This document shows, piece after piece, positions 23,130 to 32,508 of a DNA stretch of 45,824 nucleotides (position 1 is its first letter; each line of letters begins with the position of its first letter). The position numbers and the translations under genes are program-made. The notes under the pieces are model-generated. The model was not told the DNA's origin. It worked only from the letters and a program-made list of their open reading frames with translations, and did not search any database. This stretch comes from Pseudomonas trivialis (GTDB lineage Bacteria > Pseudomonadota > Gammaproteobacteria > Pseudomonadales > Pseudomonadaceae). The stretch spans positions 1 through 45,824 of the forward strand of contig NZ_JYLK01000025.1 in the NCBI RefSeq assembly GCF_001439805.1, in the 5' to 3' direction.

Positions 23130-24014
23130 TCAGGTATGCCGGTAAAACCGGTCCAGCAACGCCGGCAACCCCGCCCGCCATGCCCGGGGCTTGATGCCGA
23201 AAGTGTGGAGGATTTTCTTGCAGGCCAGCACCGCATGTTGCGGTTCGTCCACCGCGTCCGGCCGGGCCGCGTGGGCCTGGGCGGTCGGGGACTCGATGGC
23301 CAGCGCGCGGAAGTTGCGCGCTTCGGTGAGGATCGCCTGGCCCAGCGCCAGCGGCGTGGTGGCCTCGTGGCCGGCGTAGTGGTACGTGCCCCACAAAGGC
23401 GCTGCGCAATCGAGTTGCTTGAGCACCGAGATGATCACCCGCGCGGCATCGTCCACCGGCGTCGGGTTGCCGCGTCGGTCATCGGCCATCGGCAATTCGC
23501 CGGGCTTTTCGGCCTGGGCCAGAAAGCGCCCGAGGGTGCCGTCGGCGCTGTCATCCAGCAACCAGCCAAACCGCAGCAGCACATGTTGCGGGCAGGTGGC
23601 GCGCACGCTTTGCTCGATGCGCCACAACGCCTGGCCGCGCAGGCCCAATGGCACCGGATCGTCCTTTTCGCTGTAGGCGGTGGCACGCGAGCCATCGAAT
23701 ACGCGGTAGCTGGACGGTTGCAGCAAGGTGATGCTGTGGTGCTGGCACAGTTCGGCCAGGCGCTCGATGGCGTATTCCTGAGAAGCCAGGCGGGTGTCGC
23801 TGACGACCTCGGCCTGGAACCAGTCGAAATAGTAGGCGAGGTTGATCAATGCGTCGGGACGGGTGTCGTCGAGCAATTGGGTGAGGCTCGCGGCATCCCA
23901 GCCGTCTTGGGGCGGTTTGGGGGCGAGGAACCCGATGTCTTCCTCTGCACCGAGGCGAATCAGCGCCTGCCCGAGGGCATTCCCGCCGCCCAGTAACATA
24001 AGGCGCATTCGCAT
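23130..24014 (-). CDS. NAD(P)-dependent sugar epimerase/RmlD-like reductase
   Basis: From the ATG at 24014 the protein has 294 residues and starts MRMRLMLLGGGNALGQALIR, a Rossmann site of the RmlD-type (GGxNxLG variant of GxxGxxG). Further marks are PDALINLAYYF, the SDR-like YAIERLAELC and SYRVFDG, and the RmlD-like LRFGWLLDDS. The Tyr-xxx-Lys pair of classical SDRs is not obvious, so catalysis is uncertain. The gene after oprG in PAO1 (PA4068) is of this kind. Starts further upstream at 24074 lack a ribosome site. Substrate unknown. Confidence 0.85.
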   Translation of the reverse strand: MRMRLMLLGGGNALGQALIRLGAEEDIGFLAPKPPQDGWDAASLTQLLDDTRPDALINLAYYFDWFQAEVVSDTRLASQEYAIERLAELCQHHSITLLQPSSYRVFDGSRATAYSEKDDPVPLGLRGQALWRIEQSVRATCPQHVLLRFGWLLDDSADGTLGRFLAQAEKPGELPMADDRRGNPTPVDDAARVIISVLKQLDCAAPLWGTYHYAGHEATTPLALGQAILTEARNFRALAIESPTAQAHAARPDAVDEPQHAVLACKKILHTFGIKPRAWRAGLPALLDRFYRHT

Positions 24015-24181
24015 AGATTGTGCAGGCCCAGTCTGTTTGGAACGATGGTTAGTGTCGGCAGACGTGTATGCCATACCGTGGTGTGTAGCCGGAATCGTTG
24101 CATTTTGCGGGTTTGTAGCGCAACCGTCACGGATAAAGTAAGCCTTTGCAACTTGTTGGAGCCGGTGGCATCAATCATTGC

Positions 24182-27100
24182 ATGAACCTTCCTGAATCAA
24201 CGGACAGGGCATTGGACGGTTTCCACCCCGCCGTCAGCGCCTGGTTTCGCAGCACCTTCCCCGCGGTCACCGGCGCCCAGGCCCAGGCATGGCCGCTGAT
24301 CCGCCAGCGGCGCTCGACGCTGATCGCCGCGCCGACCGGCTCGGGCAAGACCCTCACGGCCTTCCTCGCGGTGCTCGACGACCTGGTCCAACAGGGCCTG
24401 GCCAACGGCGGCCAGCTGCCGGACGCGACGCAGGTGGTGTACGTGTCGCCGCTCAAGGCACTGTCCAACGACATCCAGATCAACCTGCAAACCCCGCTGG
24501 CCGGGATCAGCGCGCAACTGCTGAGCCAGGGCCTGGCGCCGCTGGAAATCCGCACCGCCGTGCGCACCGGTGACACCCCGCAAAAAGATCGCGCGTTGAT
24601 GCGCAAACGCGCGCCGCACATCCTGGTGACCACCCCGGAGTCGCTGTATGTGCTGCTCGGCTCGGACTCCGGCAGGCAGATGCTCGCCAGCACGCGCACG
24701 GTCATCGTCGACGAAATCCACGCCATCGCCGCCGGCAAGCGCGGCAGCCACCTGGCGCTGAGCCTGGAGCGCCTGCAAGGCCTGTGCGCCGAGCCGCTGA
24801 CGCGCATCGGCTTGTCGGCCACGCAAAAACCCATCGAGGCGGTGTCGCGGTTTCTGGTGGGCAGCGCGCGCGAGTGCGCCATTGTCGATATCGGCCATGC
24901 CCGCCCGCGCGACCTGGGCATCGAAGTGCCGCCGGTGCCGCTGTCGGCGGTCATGGCCAATGACGTGTGGGAGCGGGTGTACGACCGCCTCGCGACACTG
25001 GCCCGCGAACACCGCACCACGCTGATTTTCGTCAACACCCGGCGCCTGGCCGAACGCCTGGCCCGCCATCTCAGCGAGCGCCTGGGCAAGACCGCCGTGG
25101 CCGCGCACCACGGCAGCCTCGCCAAGGAGTTGCGCCTGGACGCCGAGCAACAGCTCAAGGCCGGCGCGTTGCAAGTGCTGATCGCCACCGCGTCGTTGGA
25201 GCTGGGGATCGATATCGGCGAGGTGGACCTCGTGTGCCAGATCGGCTCGCCCGGCTCCATCAACGGTTTTCTTCAACGAGTTGGACGCTCCGGCCATCAG
25301 GTCGGCGGCACACCCAAGGGGCGCCTGTTCGCCACCACCCGCGACGACCTGATCGAATGCGCCGCCCTGCTCGACTGCGTGCGCCGTGGCGAACTGGACA
25401 CCCTGCACATCCCGGTCGCGCCGCTGGACGTGCTGGCCCAGCAGATCATTGCCGAAGTCAGCGCCCGCGAATGGCCCGAACAAGACCTGCTGGCACTGAT
25501 CCACCGCGCCGCGCCCTACGCCGCGCTGGATGAGCGCCACTACCAGGCGCTGTTGCAGATGCTCGCCGAGGGCTACAACGGGCGCCAGGGCATCCGCAGC
25601 GCTTACCTGCACCGCGACGCCCTGACCCGCACCCTGCGCGGCCGCCGGGGCGCCCGGCTGACTGCCGTGACCAGCGGCGGCACCATCCCGGACAACGCCG
25701 ACTACAGCGTTTTGCTCGAACCCCGGAGCCTGAACATCGGCAGCGTCAACGAAGACTTTGCGGTGGAAAGCATCGCCGGGGACATCTTCCAGCTGGGCAA
25801 CACCTCCTACCGCATCCTGCGCGTCGAAGCCGGCAAGGTGCGGGTCGAGGATGCCCATGGCCAGCCGCCAACCATTCCGTTCTGGCTCGGCGAAATGCCC
25901 GGGCGCAGCAACGAGCTGTCCGCCGCCGTGGCACGCTTGCAGGGCCAGTTGGACCGCCTGCTCGGCGCCAGCCCCGGCGACCTGCAACCGGCGCAGGACT
26001 GGCTCACCGACACCCTGGGCCTGAACCGCGCCAGCGCCGAGCAAATCCTCGATTACCTGGCCCGCGCGCGCCTGGCGCTGAGCGCATTGCCGTCCCAGGA
26101 CACGCTGATCATGGAGCGGTTTTTCGACGCGTCCGGCGGCACCCAGTTGATCATTCACACGCCGTTCGGCAGCCGTCTGAATCGCGCCTGGGGCCTGGCG
26201 TTGCGCAAGCGTTTCTGCCGCACGTTCAATTTCGAGCTGCAGGCGGCGGCCAGTGAAAACGCGATTGTGCTGTCGCTGTCCACCAGCCACAGTTTTGAGC
26301 TGGATGAGGTGTGGCGTTACCTCAACAGCCACAGCGCCGAACACATTCTGATCCAGGCCGTGCTGGACGCGCCGCTGTTCGGCGTGCGCTGGCGCTGGAA
26401 TGCCGGGGTGGCGCTGGCCTTGCCGCGCTTTACCGGCGGGCGCAAGGTGGCGCCGCAGATCCAGCGCATGAAAAGCGAAGACCTGATCGCCAGCGTGTTT
26501 CCCGACCAGATCGCCTGCCTGGAAAACCTCGCCGGCGAACGTGAAGTGCCCGAACACCCGCTGGTGGAACAGACCCTCGACGACTGCCTGCACGAAGCCA
26601 TGGACAGCGACGCCTGGCTGGCCCTGCTGCGGCGCATGGAACGCGGCGAGGTGCGCCTGATCAGCCGCGACCTGCCGGCGCCCTCGCCCATGGCCGCCGA
26701 AATACTCAGCGCGCGGCCCTACACCTTTCTTGATGATGCGCCGCTGGAAGAGCGCCGCACCCAGGCCGTGCTCAACCGGCGCTGGAGCGACCCGCAAAGC
26801 ACCGACGACCTTGGCGCCCTGGATGCCGAGGCCATTGCTGGCGTGCGCGAGGAGGCCTGGCCAACGCCCCATGGCCCGGACGAAATGCATGAAGCGCTGA
26901 TGAGCCTGGCGTGCATCGCCGAAAGCGAGGTCACGCCGCCATGGGCGCAGTGGCTGCAAGCGCTGGCCAAGGCGGGGCGCGCGTATCAGTTGCCCAACGG
27001 GCTGTGGGTTGCCGTCGAACGCCTGAGCTGCTGGCAGGCGATTTATCCCCACGACTTGCCGTTATTGGCCGGCTTCGATGAGCCCTGGACCTTCGAGGAC

Positions 27101-28432
27101 GCGGTGCTCGACGTGCTGCGTGCGCGCCTCGGTGGCTTTGGTCCGCTGACGGTGAACGAGATTGCCGCGCCCATCGGGTTGCCGGTGGCCGCCGTGATCC
27201 AGGCACTGGCGCGGCTGGAGCAGGAAGGCTATGTGCTGCGCGGGCACTTCAGCCCCGGCGCCAGCGCAGAGCAATGGTGCGAACGGCACCTGCTGGCGCG
27301 AATTCACCGCTACACGGTCAAGCGCCTGCGCCGCGAAATCGAGCCAGTGGCGCTGCAGGATTTCATGCGTTTTCTGTTCGACTGGCAGCACGTGTCCGAC
27401 GCCACTCGTGGCCAGGGCAGCGCGGTGTTGCCGCAGATCGTCGGCCAGTTCGAAGGTTTTGCGGCCGCCACGTCGGCCTGGGACAGCGACCTGCTCAGTG
27501 CGCGCATCAAGGACTATGCCTCCAACTGGCTCGATGAGCTGTGCCGCAGCGGCAAGCTGGTGTGGATGCACCTGAGCGACAAGGCCGGCGCCATGGCGCT
27601 GCGCAGCACGCCGGTGGTGCTGTTGCCGCGCAGCCAGGTGGGACTGTGGAGCGGGCTGACCGACCCCGTCGACAGCACCGCGCTGTCGCCCAAGGCACAA
27701 AAGGTCCATCTGGCCCTGCGCGAGCACGGCGCGCTGTTTTTTGATGAGCTGGTGCACGAGGCCCATCTGCTGCGCAGCGAGCTGGAAACAGCGCTGCAGG
27801 AGCTGGTGGGCGCGGGCCTGGTGAATGCCGACAGCTTTGCCGGGCTGCGTGCCCTGACCACGCCCGCCAGCAAGCGTCAGGCGCGCAGCAGCCGGCGCGG
27901 GCGCGGTGCGTTTATCGGCGGCATGGACGATGCCGGACGTTGGGCCTTGATCCGCCGCCCACCCGGCGCCGCCGGCGCGCATTCGGCAGAGACACTTGAG
28001 CATGTGGCGATGACCCTGCTGCGCCGCTACGGCGTGGTGTTCTGGCGCCTGCTCGAGCGCGAGGCGGACTGGTTGCCGAGCTGGCGCGAGTTGCTGCGCA
28101 CCTTCCACCGCCTGGAAGCGCGCGGGGAGATTCGCGGCGGGCGGTTTGTGAGCGGCTTGGCGGGGGAGCAGTTTGCGTTGCCCGAGGCGATTCCCCTGCT
28201 GCGCGAGGTACGGCGGCGCGCGCACGACGGGAGCCTGGTGGCGGTGTGTGGAGCGGACCCGCTGAACCTGGTGGGCACGCTGTTACCCGGCAGCAAGGTG
28301 CCGGCGGTGAGCGGCAATCGGATTGTGTACCGCGATGGGTTGCCGGCGGCGGTTATGGTCGGCGGCAAGCAGCAGGTGCTGGTTGAGGTGGATCAGCGGG
28401 CGGTGCAGGAGAAGTTGCTTGGGCGGTCTTGA
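24182..28432 (+). CDS. lhr: Large ATP-dependent helicase Lhr
   Basis: From the ATG at 24182 the protein has 1416 residues (E. coli Lhr 1538). The helicase core is complete: Q-motif region GAQAQAWPLI, Walker A APTGSGKTLTAFL, motif Ia VSPLKALSNDI, motif II VDEIHAIAAGKRGSHL (DEIH), motif III LSATQKPIEAV, and the second RecA domain with ASLELGIDIGEVD and FLQRVGRSGHQVGG. The 850 residues after it are the Lhr winged-helix, beta-barrel and C-terminal domains. Family members are DNA-damage-linked 3'-5' single-strand translocases, and a uracil glycosylase activity has been reported for E. coli Lhr. It stands alone, with a REP doublet 8 bases after the stop. Confidence 0.95.
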   Translation: MNLPESTDRALDGFHPAVSAWFRSTFPAVTGAQAQAWPLIRQRRSTLIAAPTGSGKTLTAFLAVLDDLVQQGLANGGQLPDATQVVYVSPLKALSNDIQINLQTPLAGISAQLLSQGLAPLEIRTAVRTGDTPQKDRALMRKRAPHILVTTPESLYVLLGSDSGRQMLASTRTVIVDEIHAIAAGKRGSHLALSLERLQGLCAEPLTRIGLSATQKPIEAVSRFLVGSARECAIVDIGHARPRDLGIEVPPVPLSAVMANDVWERVYDRLATLAREHRTTLIFVNTRRLAERLARHLSERLGKTAVAAHHGSLAKELRLDAEQQLKAGALQVLIATASLELGIDIGEVDLVCQIGSPGSINGFLQRVGRSGHQVGGTPKGRLFATTRDDLIECAALLDCVRRGELDTLHIPVAPLDVLAQQIIAEVSAREWPEQDLLALIHRAAPYAALDERHYQALLQMLAEGYNGRQGIRSAYLHRDALTRTLRGRRGARLTAVTSGGTIPDNADYSVLLEPRSLNIGSVNEDFAVESIAGDIFQLGNTSYRILRVEAGKVRVEDAHGQPPTIPFWLGEMPGRSNELSAAVARLQGQLDRLLGASPGDLQPAQDWLTDTLGLNRASAEQILDYLARARLALSALPSQDTLIMERFFDASGGTQLIIHTPFGSRLNRAWGLALRKRFCRTFNFELQAAASENAIVLSLSTSHSFELDEVWRYLNSHSAEHILIQAVLDAPLFGVRWRWNAGVALALPRFTGGRKVAPQIQRMKSEDLIASVFPDQIACLENLAGEREVPEHPLVEQTLDDCLHEAMDSDAWLALLRRMERGEVRLISRDLPAPSPMAAEILSARPYTFLDDAPLEERRTQAVLNRRWSDPQSTDDLGALDAEAIAGVREEAWPTPHGPDEMHEALMSLACIAESEVTPPWAQWLQALAKAGRAYQLPNGLWVAVERLSCWQAIYPHDLPLLAGFDEPWTFEDAVLDVLRARLGGFGPLTVNEIAAPIGLPVAAVIQALARLEQEGYVLRGHFSPGASAEQWCERHLLARIHRYTVKRLRREIEPVALQDFMRFLFDWQHVSDATRGQGSAVLPQIVGQFEGFAAATSAWDSDLLSARIKDYASNWLDELCRSGKLVWMHLSDKAGAMALRSTPVVLLPRSQVGLWSGLTDPVDSTALSPKAQKVHLALREHGALFFDELVHEAHLLRSELETALQELVGAGLVNADSFAGLRALTTPASKRQARSSRRGRGAFIGGMDDAGRWALIRRPPGAAGAHSAETLEHVAMTLLRRYGVVFWRLLEREADWLPSWRELLRTFHRLEARGEIRGGRFVSGLAGEQFALPEAIPLLREVRRRAHDGSLVAVCGADPLNLVGTLLPGSKVPAVSGNRIVYRDGLPAAVMVGGKQQVLVEVDQRAVQEKLLGRS

Positions 28433-28439
28433 GGGCCTC

Positions 28440-28513
28440 ATCGGGAGCAAGCCCCCTCCCACACTGGACTGGGTGTGAACCCATTCAAATGTGGGAAGGG
28501 GCTTGCTCCCGAT
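28440..28513. repeat. REP doublet after lhr
   Basis: ATCGGGAGCAAGCCCCCTCC (28440-28459, running to 28463) faces TGTGGGAAGGGGCTTGCTCC (28490-28509, running to 28513). The two units are in the reverse order compared with the doublets after dxs and oprG. It lies between the convergent lhr and mechanosensitive channel genes. Confidence 0.9.
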
Positions 28514-28520
28514 AGCATCC

Positions 28521-30617
28521 TCACTGGCTACGCGGCTGCTCGGTAATCTCCACCACTTCTTCAGCCTGCCCCACCCGCTTGGGCAACAGCACCTGCTGTG
28601 GATAAGTCTGCGCGAAATGCACCTCATCACAGTTATCCACAAGCTTTTTCAACCGCTGGTTAAACGCGCGGCTGACCGCATATTGCCCGCCCGACACGGT
28701 GCGGAACTGCGCGGTGAGCACTACGCCGTTGAGGTCCATTTTGTCGACGCCGAACACTTCCAGCGGCCCCTGCAGGTTGTACTTGAGGAACCCGTCGTCG
28801 CGGATCGATTGCCCCGCTTCCTGGATCAGCTCCACGGCCTTGTCCACATCGGTGTCGTAGGTGAACTGCACCGAGAAGAACGCGTAGGCAAACTGCCGTG
28901 ACTGGTTGGTGACCGCCTTGATCTGCCCGAACGGCACCGAATGCACAAAGCCTTTGCCGTCGCGCAGGCGCAGGGTGCGGATGGTCAGGCCTTCGACGGT
29001 GCCGGCGTGGCCGGAGTCGAGCACCACCCAATCGCCGATCGACAGGGTGTCTTCGATGATGATGAACAGGCCCGTGATCACGTCCTGCACCAGTTGCTGG
29101 GAGCCAAAACCGATAGCCAGGCCGACCACCCCGGCACCGGCCAGCAGCGGCGCAACGTTGATGCCCAGGTTGGCCATGGTGGTGATCGCGCAAATCACCA
29201 CGAGGATGATCTTCACCGCATTGCGCAGCAGCGGCAGGATGGTCTTGATCCGCGTGCTGGGCTGGCGACTGGAGCGTTTGTTGACTGGCGGCTTGAGCGC
29301 TTCCTGAATCGCCGTGTCGAGCACCACCCAGAACAGCCAGGTCATCAGCAGGATCAGGCCGATGCTGCTCAGCGAGTCGCTGATGGCGCGCCCGATGGAG
29401 TTGCGCTCGGCGAACTCGAACAGCGACACGCCCCAGATGCGCCCAAGCACTTCGATAAACGCCACGGCCATCGCGATGCGCAGGATCGCGTGCAGCAAAC
29501 TGAGGAAGCGCTCCTTGTAGGCGCTGCTGCGCTGGATCGCCACCTGGCTGCGCGACTTGAACAGGTGTTGCAGCACCGTGCTGAGAAACACCGTGCCGAT
29601 CAGCAGGATCGTGGTGAACAGCGCACAGCGCAGCGCCTTCTGATTATCGTCGCCGGCACCGATCAGGTTGATCGCCGAGACCAGCACCATCAGCAGGATC
29701 GGCCAGTACCACAGTCCCGAGAAGATACGCAGCGATTGCTGCAACGCCGGGTGTTTGAGGCGCTGGGCCAACGACCGATTGCGGATCAAGTGGGCAACAG
29801 GCCGGCGCAGGCGCACCACCAGCACGCCGAAGATCACCGTGGCGAACAGCCCGGTGAACACCGCGATGCTGCTGGTGATATTGCCGCCCAACTGGCGGGC
29901 GATCTGCGGGCTGGTCAAGGCGTCGCTGAGGGCGGCGAGAAAGCCGATCAGGAACAGCGGCTTGGGGCAGTAGTCGCAAATGATCTGCACTGCCGGGCGC
30001 TTGTGGCCCACGTTGAACATGACGATGACGCACAACAGCATCGAGGTGGAAAAGATGCCGCTACTGGTGGCGTAGGCAAGGCATAGCGCCAGCGCGCGGC
30101 CTACGGAGGTGGCGAGAAAATGGCTGACGTACAGGGTGAGCGGCAGGCAGATCAGGGCCGGGATCGTGTAGGGCACCACGTAACCCAGCACGTCGAGCAG
30201 CCGCCCGCGCCGTTCGAAAAACGCGCGCTGGCCCAGGCGTCGCACAATCACCCGGCCCAGCAGCGTCAACAGGGTAAAGGCGCCGATCCACACGCCGGAC
30301 AACAACAGGAAGTCCCCGGCCACGCTCCACGGTGAACGCGCGGACGTCTGATTGACCAGGCGCCCGACTTCGTTGGCGGCGCGGTCGGCGCGCAGGCGCC
30401 ATTCGTCGATGAAGTTCTGATTGAGGTCGAGCTTCTGCTGCACGTTATCGATGCTGGAGCTGATTGCGCCGAGCAGTCCGCCTTCCACCAGCAGCTCCGG
30501 CTTGGCCTCGGCTTCGGGGGCGGTAGCGGGTGCGGGTGCGGTCGCCGCCGCCTGGAGTGCGTCGCTGCCACAAAACAGCAGCGCGCCGAGTAGCCATGCA
30601 GTCTTTAGATTCAGCAA
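28521..30617 (-). CDS. Mechanosensitive channel, MscS family, YbiO-like
   Basis: The likely start is a TTG at 30615-30617 with CAGGAG nine bases before it, giving 698 residues and a signal peptide (NLKTAWLLGALLFCGSDALQ). An ATG further upstream would run through a REP palindrome and is rejected. After a periplasmic linker come about ten membrane segments, then the MscS core: NLGINVAPLLAGAGVVGLAI (TM3), GFGSQQLVQDVITGLFIIIE, IGDWVVLDSGHAGTVEGL, and VPFGQIKAVTNQSR. Size and layout fit the YbiO type. It opens on membrane stretch and releases solutes during osmotic downshock. Downstream it converges on lhr. Confidence 0.9.
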   Translation of the reverse strand: MLNLKTAWLLGALLFCGSDALQAAATAPAPATAPEAEAKPELLVEGGLLGAISSSIDNVQQKLDLNQNFIDEWRLRADRAANEVGRLVNQTSARSPWSVAGDFLLLSGVWIGAFTLLTLLGRVIVRRLGQRAFFERRGRLLDVLGYVVPYTIPALICLPLTLYVSHFLATSVGRALALCLAYATSSGIFSTSMLLCVIVMFNVGHKRPAVQIICDYCPKPLFLIGFLAALSDALTSPQIARQLGGNITSSIAVFTGLFATVIFGVLVVRLRRPVAHLIRNRSLAQRLKHPALQQSLRIFSGLWYWPILLMVLVSAINLIGAGDDNQKALRCALFTTILLIGTVFLSTVLQHLFKSRSQVAIQRSSAYKERFLSLLHAILRIAMAVAFIEVLGRIWGVSLFEFAERNSIGRAISDSLSSIGLILLMTWLFWVVLDTAIQEALKPPVNKRSSRQPSTRIKTILPLLRNAVKIILVVICAITTMANLGINVAPLLAGAGVVGLAIGFGSQQLVQDVITGLFIIIEDTLSIGDWVVLDSGHAGTVEGLTIRTLRLRDGKGFVHSVPFGQIKAVTNQSRQFAYAFFSVQFTYDTDVDKAVELIQEAGQSIRDDGFLKYNLQGPLEVFGVDKMDLNGVVLTAQFRTVSGGQYAVSRAFNQRLKKLVDNCDEVHFAQTYPQQVLLPKRVGQAEEVVEITEQPRSQ

Positions 30618-30679
30618 AACACCGGGCTCCTGGGAAAGGGTCTGTAAGGAACTGACGGGTTTGGGGCCTGATCGTTCCC

Positions 30680-30703
30680 TGTGGGAGCACGCCCCCTCCC
30701 ACA
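30680..30703. repeat. Single REP-like hairpin in a divergent promoter region
   Basis: TGTGGGAG (30680-30687) and CTCCCACA (30696-30703) are perfect 8-base arms around CACGCCCC. The outer ends are the same TGTGGG core as the other REPs, but this unit is symmetrical and lone. It lies between the channel gene and the DUF72 gene, which are transcribed away from each other. Confidence 0.7.
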
Positions 30704-30805
30704 CTGGGCCTATTGCATTGGAAGCATGCCGTTTGTAGGAATCGGGAAACTTTCCGACAAAAATCACAGTCATCCAACCACGCACTCTCTCCTACGGACC
30801 CAACC

Positions 30806-31732
30806 ATGGCGGCGATTCATATCGGCATATCCGGCTGGCGCTATACGCCCTGGCGCGGGGACTTTTATCCCGAGGGGCTGACCCAGAAACGCGAGTTGCA
30901 GTTTGCGTCACGGGCCGTCAACAGCATCGAAATCAACGGCTCGTTCTACGCACTGCAAACGCCCAAGCGCTACGCCGAGTGGTACGCCGATACACCCGAG
31001 GGTTTCATGTTCAGCGTCAAGGCGCCGCGCTATATCACGCACATTCTGCGGCTCAAGGATGTGCATGCGCCGCTGGCGAATTTCTTTGCATCCGGCGTGC
31101 TGGAATTGAAGGAGAAACTGGGGCCGATCCTGTGGCAATTCCCGCCCAGCTTTAAATTCGATGCGGCGCTGTTCGAAGCCTTTTTGCAGCAACTGCCCGG
31201 CGATACGCAACAGGCCGCCGCCCTCGCCCGCCAGCATGAGCCCCGCCTGAACGGCAAGGCGAGCATGCAGGCCCATGGCAAAAGAGCCCTGCGTCACGCC
31301 GTGGAAATTCGTCATAAAAGCTTCGCCGTGCCGGCGTTCGTAAAGATGCTCGAACAATATGGCGTCGCGCTGGTGGTGGCCGATACCGCCGGCAAGTGGC
31401 CGTATATCGAAGACGTCACCGCCCCCTTCATGTACCTGCGCCTGCACGGCGACAAACAACTGTACGCCAGCGGCTACACCCCTGAAGCCCTCGAACGCTG
31501 GGGCGACCGCATTGAGCGGTGGGCCCATGGCAAACAACCGGAGGATGCACACTTGGTCGACCCGCAGCATAAACCCCGCGCCCGCAAGCAGCGCGATGTG
31601 TTCTGTTTCTTTGACAATGACATCAAGGTGCGCGCGCCTTTCGACGCACGTCAGTTGCTGCAGCGTTTCGGCCTGGACCAGCATCTGGCCACCGCGCCCG
31701 GACAGCTGCCTGAACCCGGGGTGCTGGCATGA
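30806..31732 (+). CDS. DUF72 family protein (YecE-like)
   Basis: From the ATG at 30806 the protein has 308 residues. The DUF72 TIM-barrel pattern is clear: IGISGWRYTPWRGDFYPEGL, SIEINGSFYALQTPKRYAEW, FMFSVKAPRYITHIL, LGPILWQFPPSFKFD, ALRHAVEIRHKSF, and YLRLHGDKQLYASGYTPEAL. Its biochemical role is unknown. It shares its stop with the start of the next gene (ATGA at 31729-31732), so it appears to be the first of four coupled genes with ybhP, clsB and ybhN. The start at 30713 upstream is in frame but has no support. Confidence 0.9.
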   Translation: MAAIHIGISGWRYTPWRGDFYPEGLTQKRELQFASRAVNSIEINGSFYALQTPKRYAEWYADTPEGFMFSVKAPRYITHILRLKDVHAPLANFFASGVLELKEKLGPILWQFPPSFKFDAALFEAFLQQLPGDTQQAAALARQHEPRLNGKASMQAHGKRALRHAVEIRHKSFAVPAFVKMLEQYGVALVVADTAGKWPYIEDVTAPFMYLRLHGDKQLYASGYTPEALERWGDRIERWAHGKQPEDAHLVDPQHKPRARKQRDVFCFFDNDIKVRAPFDARQLLQRFGLDQHLATAPGQLPEPGVLA

Positions 31733-32508
31733 CCCATCCAGAACCCATTCCGGTGGTTGCGCCAGACATCGCCGTGGCTCGTCTCACCGTGCTCACGGTG
31801 AATATCCACAAGGGCTTCACTGCCTTGAACCGGCGTTTCATCCTGCCCGAGCTGCGCGAAGCGGTGCGCAGTGTCGGCGCCGACATGGTGTTTTTGCAGG
31901 AAATCCACGGCACCCACGAGCAGCACCCCCAACGCTACAGCGACTGGCCGAACATGCCGCAGTACGAATTCCTCGCCGACAGCATCTGGCCGCAATTCGC
32001 CTATGGCCGCAACGCGGTTTACCCCCATGGCGACCATGGCAATGCGCTGCTGTCGAAATTCCAGATCATGCACTACGAGAACCTCGACATTTCCCAGAGC
32101 GGCCACGAAAACCGTGGCCTGCTGCATTGCGTGTTGCGCCTGCCCGGCAGCGGCCAGGAAGTGCATGCGATCTGCATGCACCTGGGCCTGCGCGAAGTGC
32201 ATCGCCAGCAGCAACTGCGCCTGCTCGAACAACGCATCAGCGAGATTCCCGCCGACGCGCCGCTGGTGGTCGCCGGTGATTTCAATGACTGGCGCCAGCG
32301 TGCCGACCTCAGCCAGAGCGGCCTGCAGGAAGTGTTCATGCAGGCCACGGGCAAACACGCGCGCACCTTTCCTGCACGCTTGCCGTTGCTGGCGCTGGAC
32401 CGCATCTACGTGCGCAACGTGACGGTGCATAACCCGCGCGTGCTGAATACCCGGCCCTGGTCCCATCTGTCAGACCATGTGCCGCTGTCGGTGGAGATTG
32501 AGCTATGA
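31729..32508 (+). CDS. ybhP: Endonuclease/exonuclease/phosphatase family protein, YbhP-like
   Basis: The 259-residue protein has the EEP metal site: TVNIHKGF (Asn), MVFLQEIHG (Glu), HGDHGNALLSKF, CMHLGLREVHR (His), VVAGDFNDWR (Asp/Asn), and WSHLSDHVPLSVEIEL (Asp-His). Family members cleave phosphodiesters in nucleic acids or lipids. In E. coli ybhP precedes clsB and ybhN in the same order, which points to a role in lipid or envelope metabolism; its substrate is not known. It overlaps its neighbours on both sides by four bases. Confidence 0.9.
   Translation: MTHPEPIPVVAPDIAVARLTVLTVNIHKGFTALNRRFILPELREAVRSVGADMVFLQEIHGTHEQHPQRYSDWPNMPQYEFLADSIWPQFAYGRNAVYPHGDHGNALLSKFQIMHYENLDISQSGHENRGLLHCVLRLPGSGQEVHAICMHLGLREVHRQQQLRLLEQRISEIPADAPLVVAGDFNDWRQRADLSQSGLQEVFMQATGKHARTFPARLPLLALDRIYVRNVTVHNPRVLNTRPWSHLSDHVPLSVEIEL

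Noticed and set aside
24197..27052. Open frame of about 950 codons on the minus strand
   Set aside because: Lies wholly inside lhr on the other strand; lhr has all helicase motifs.
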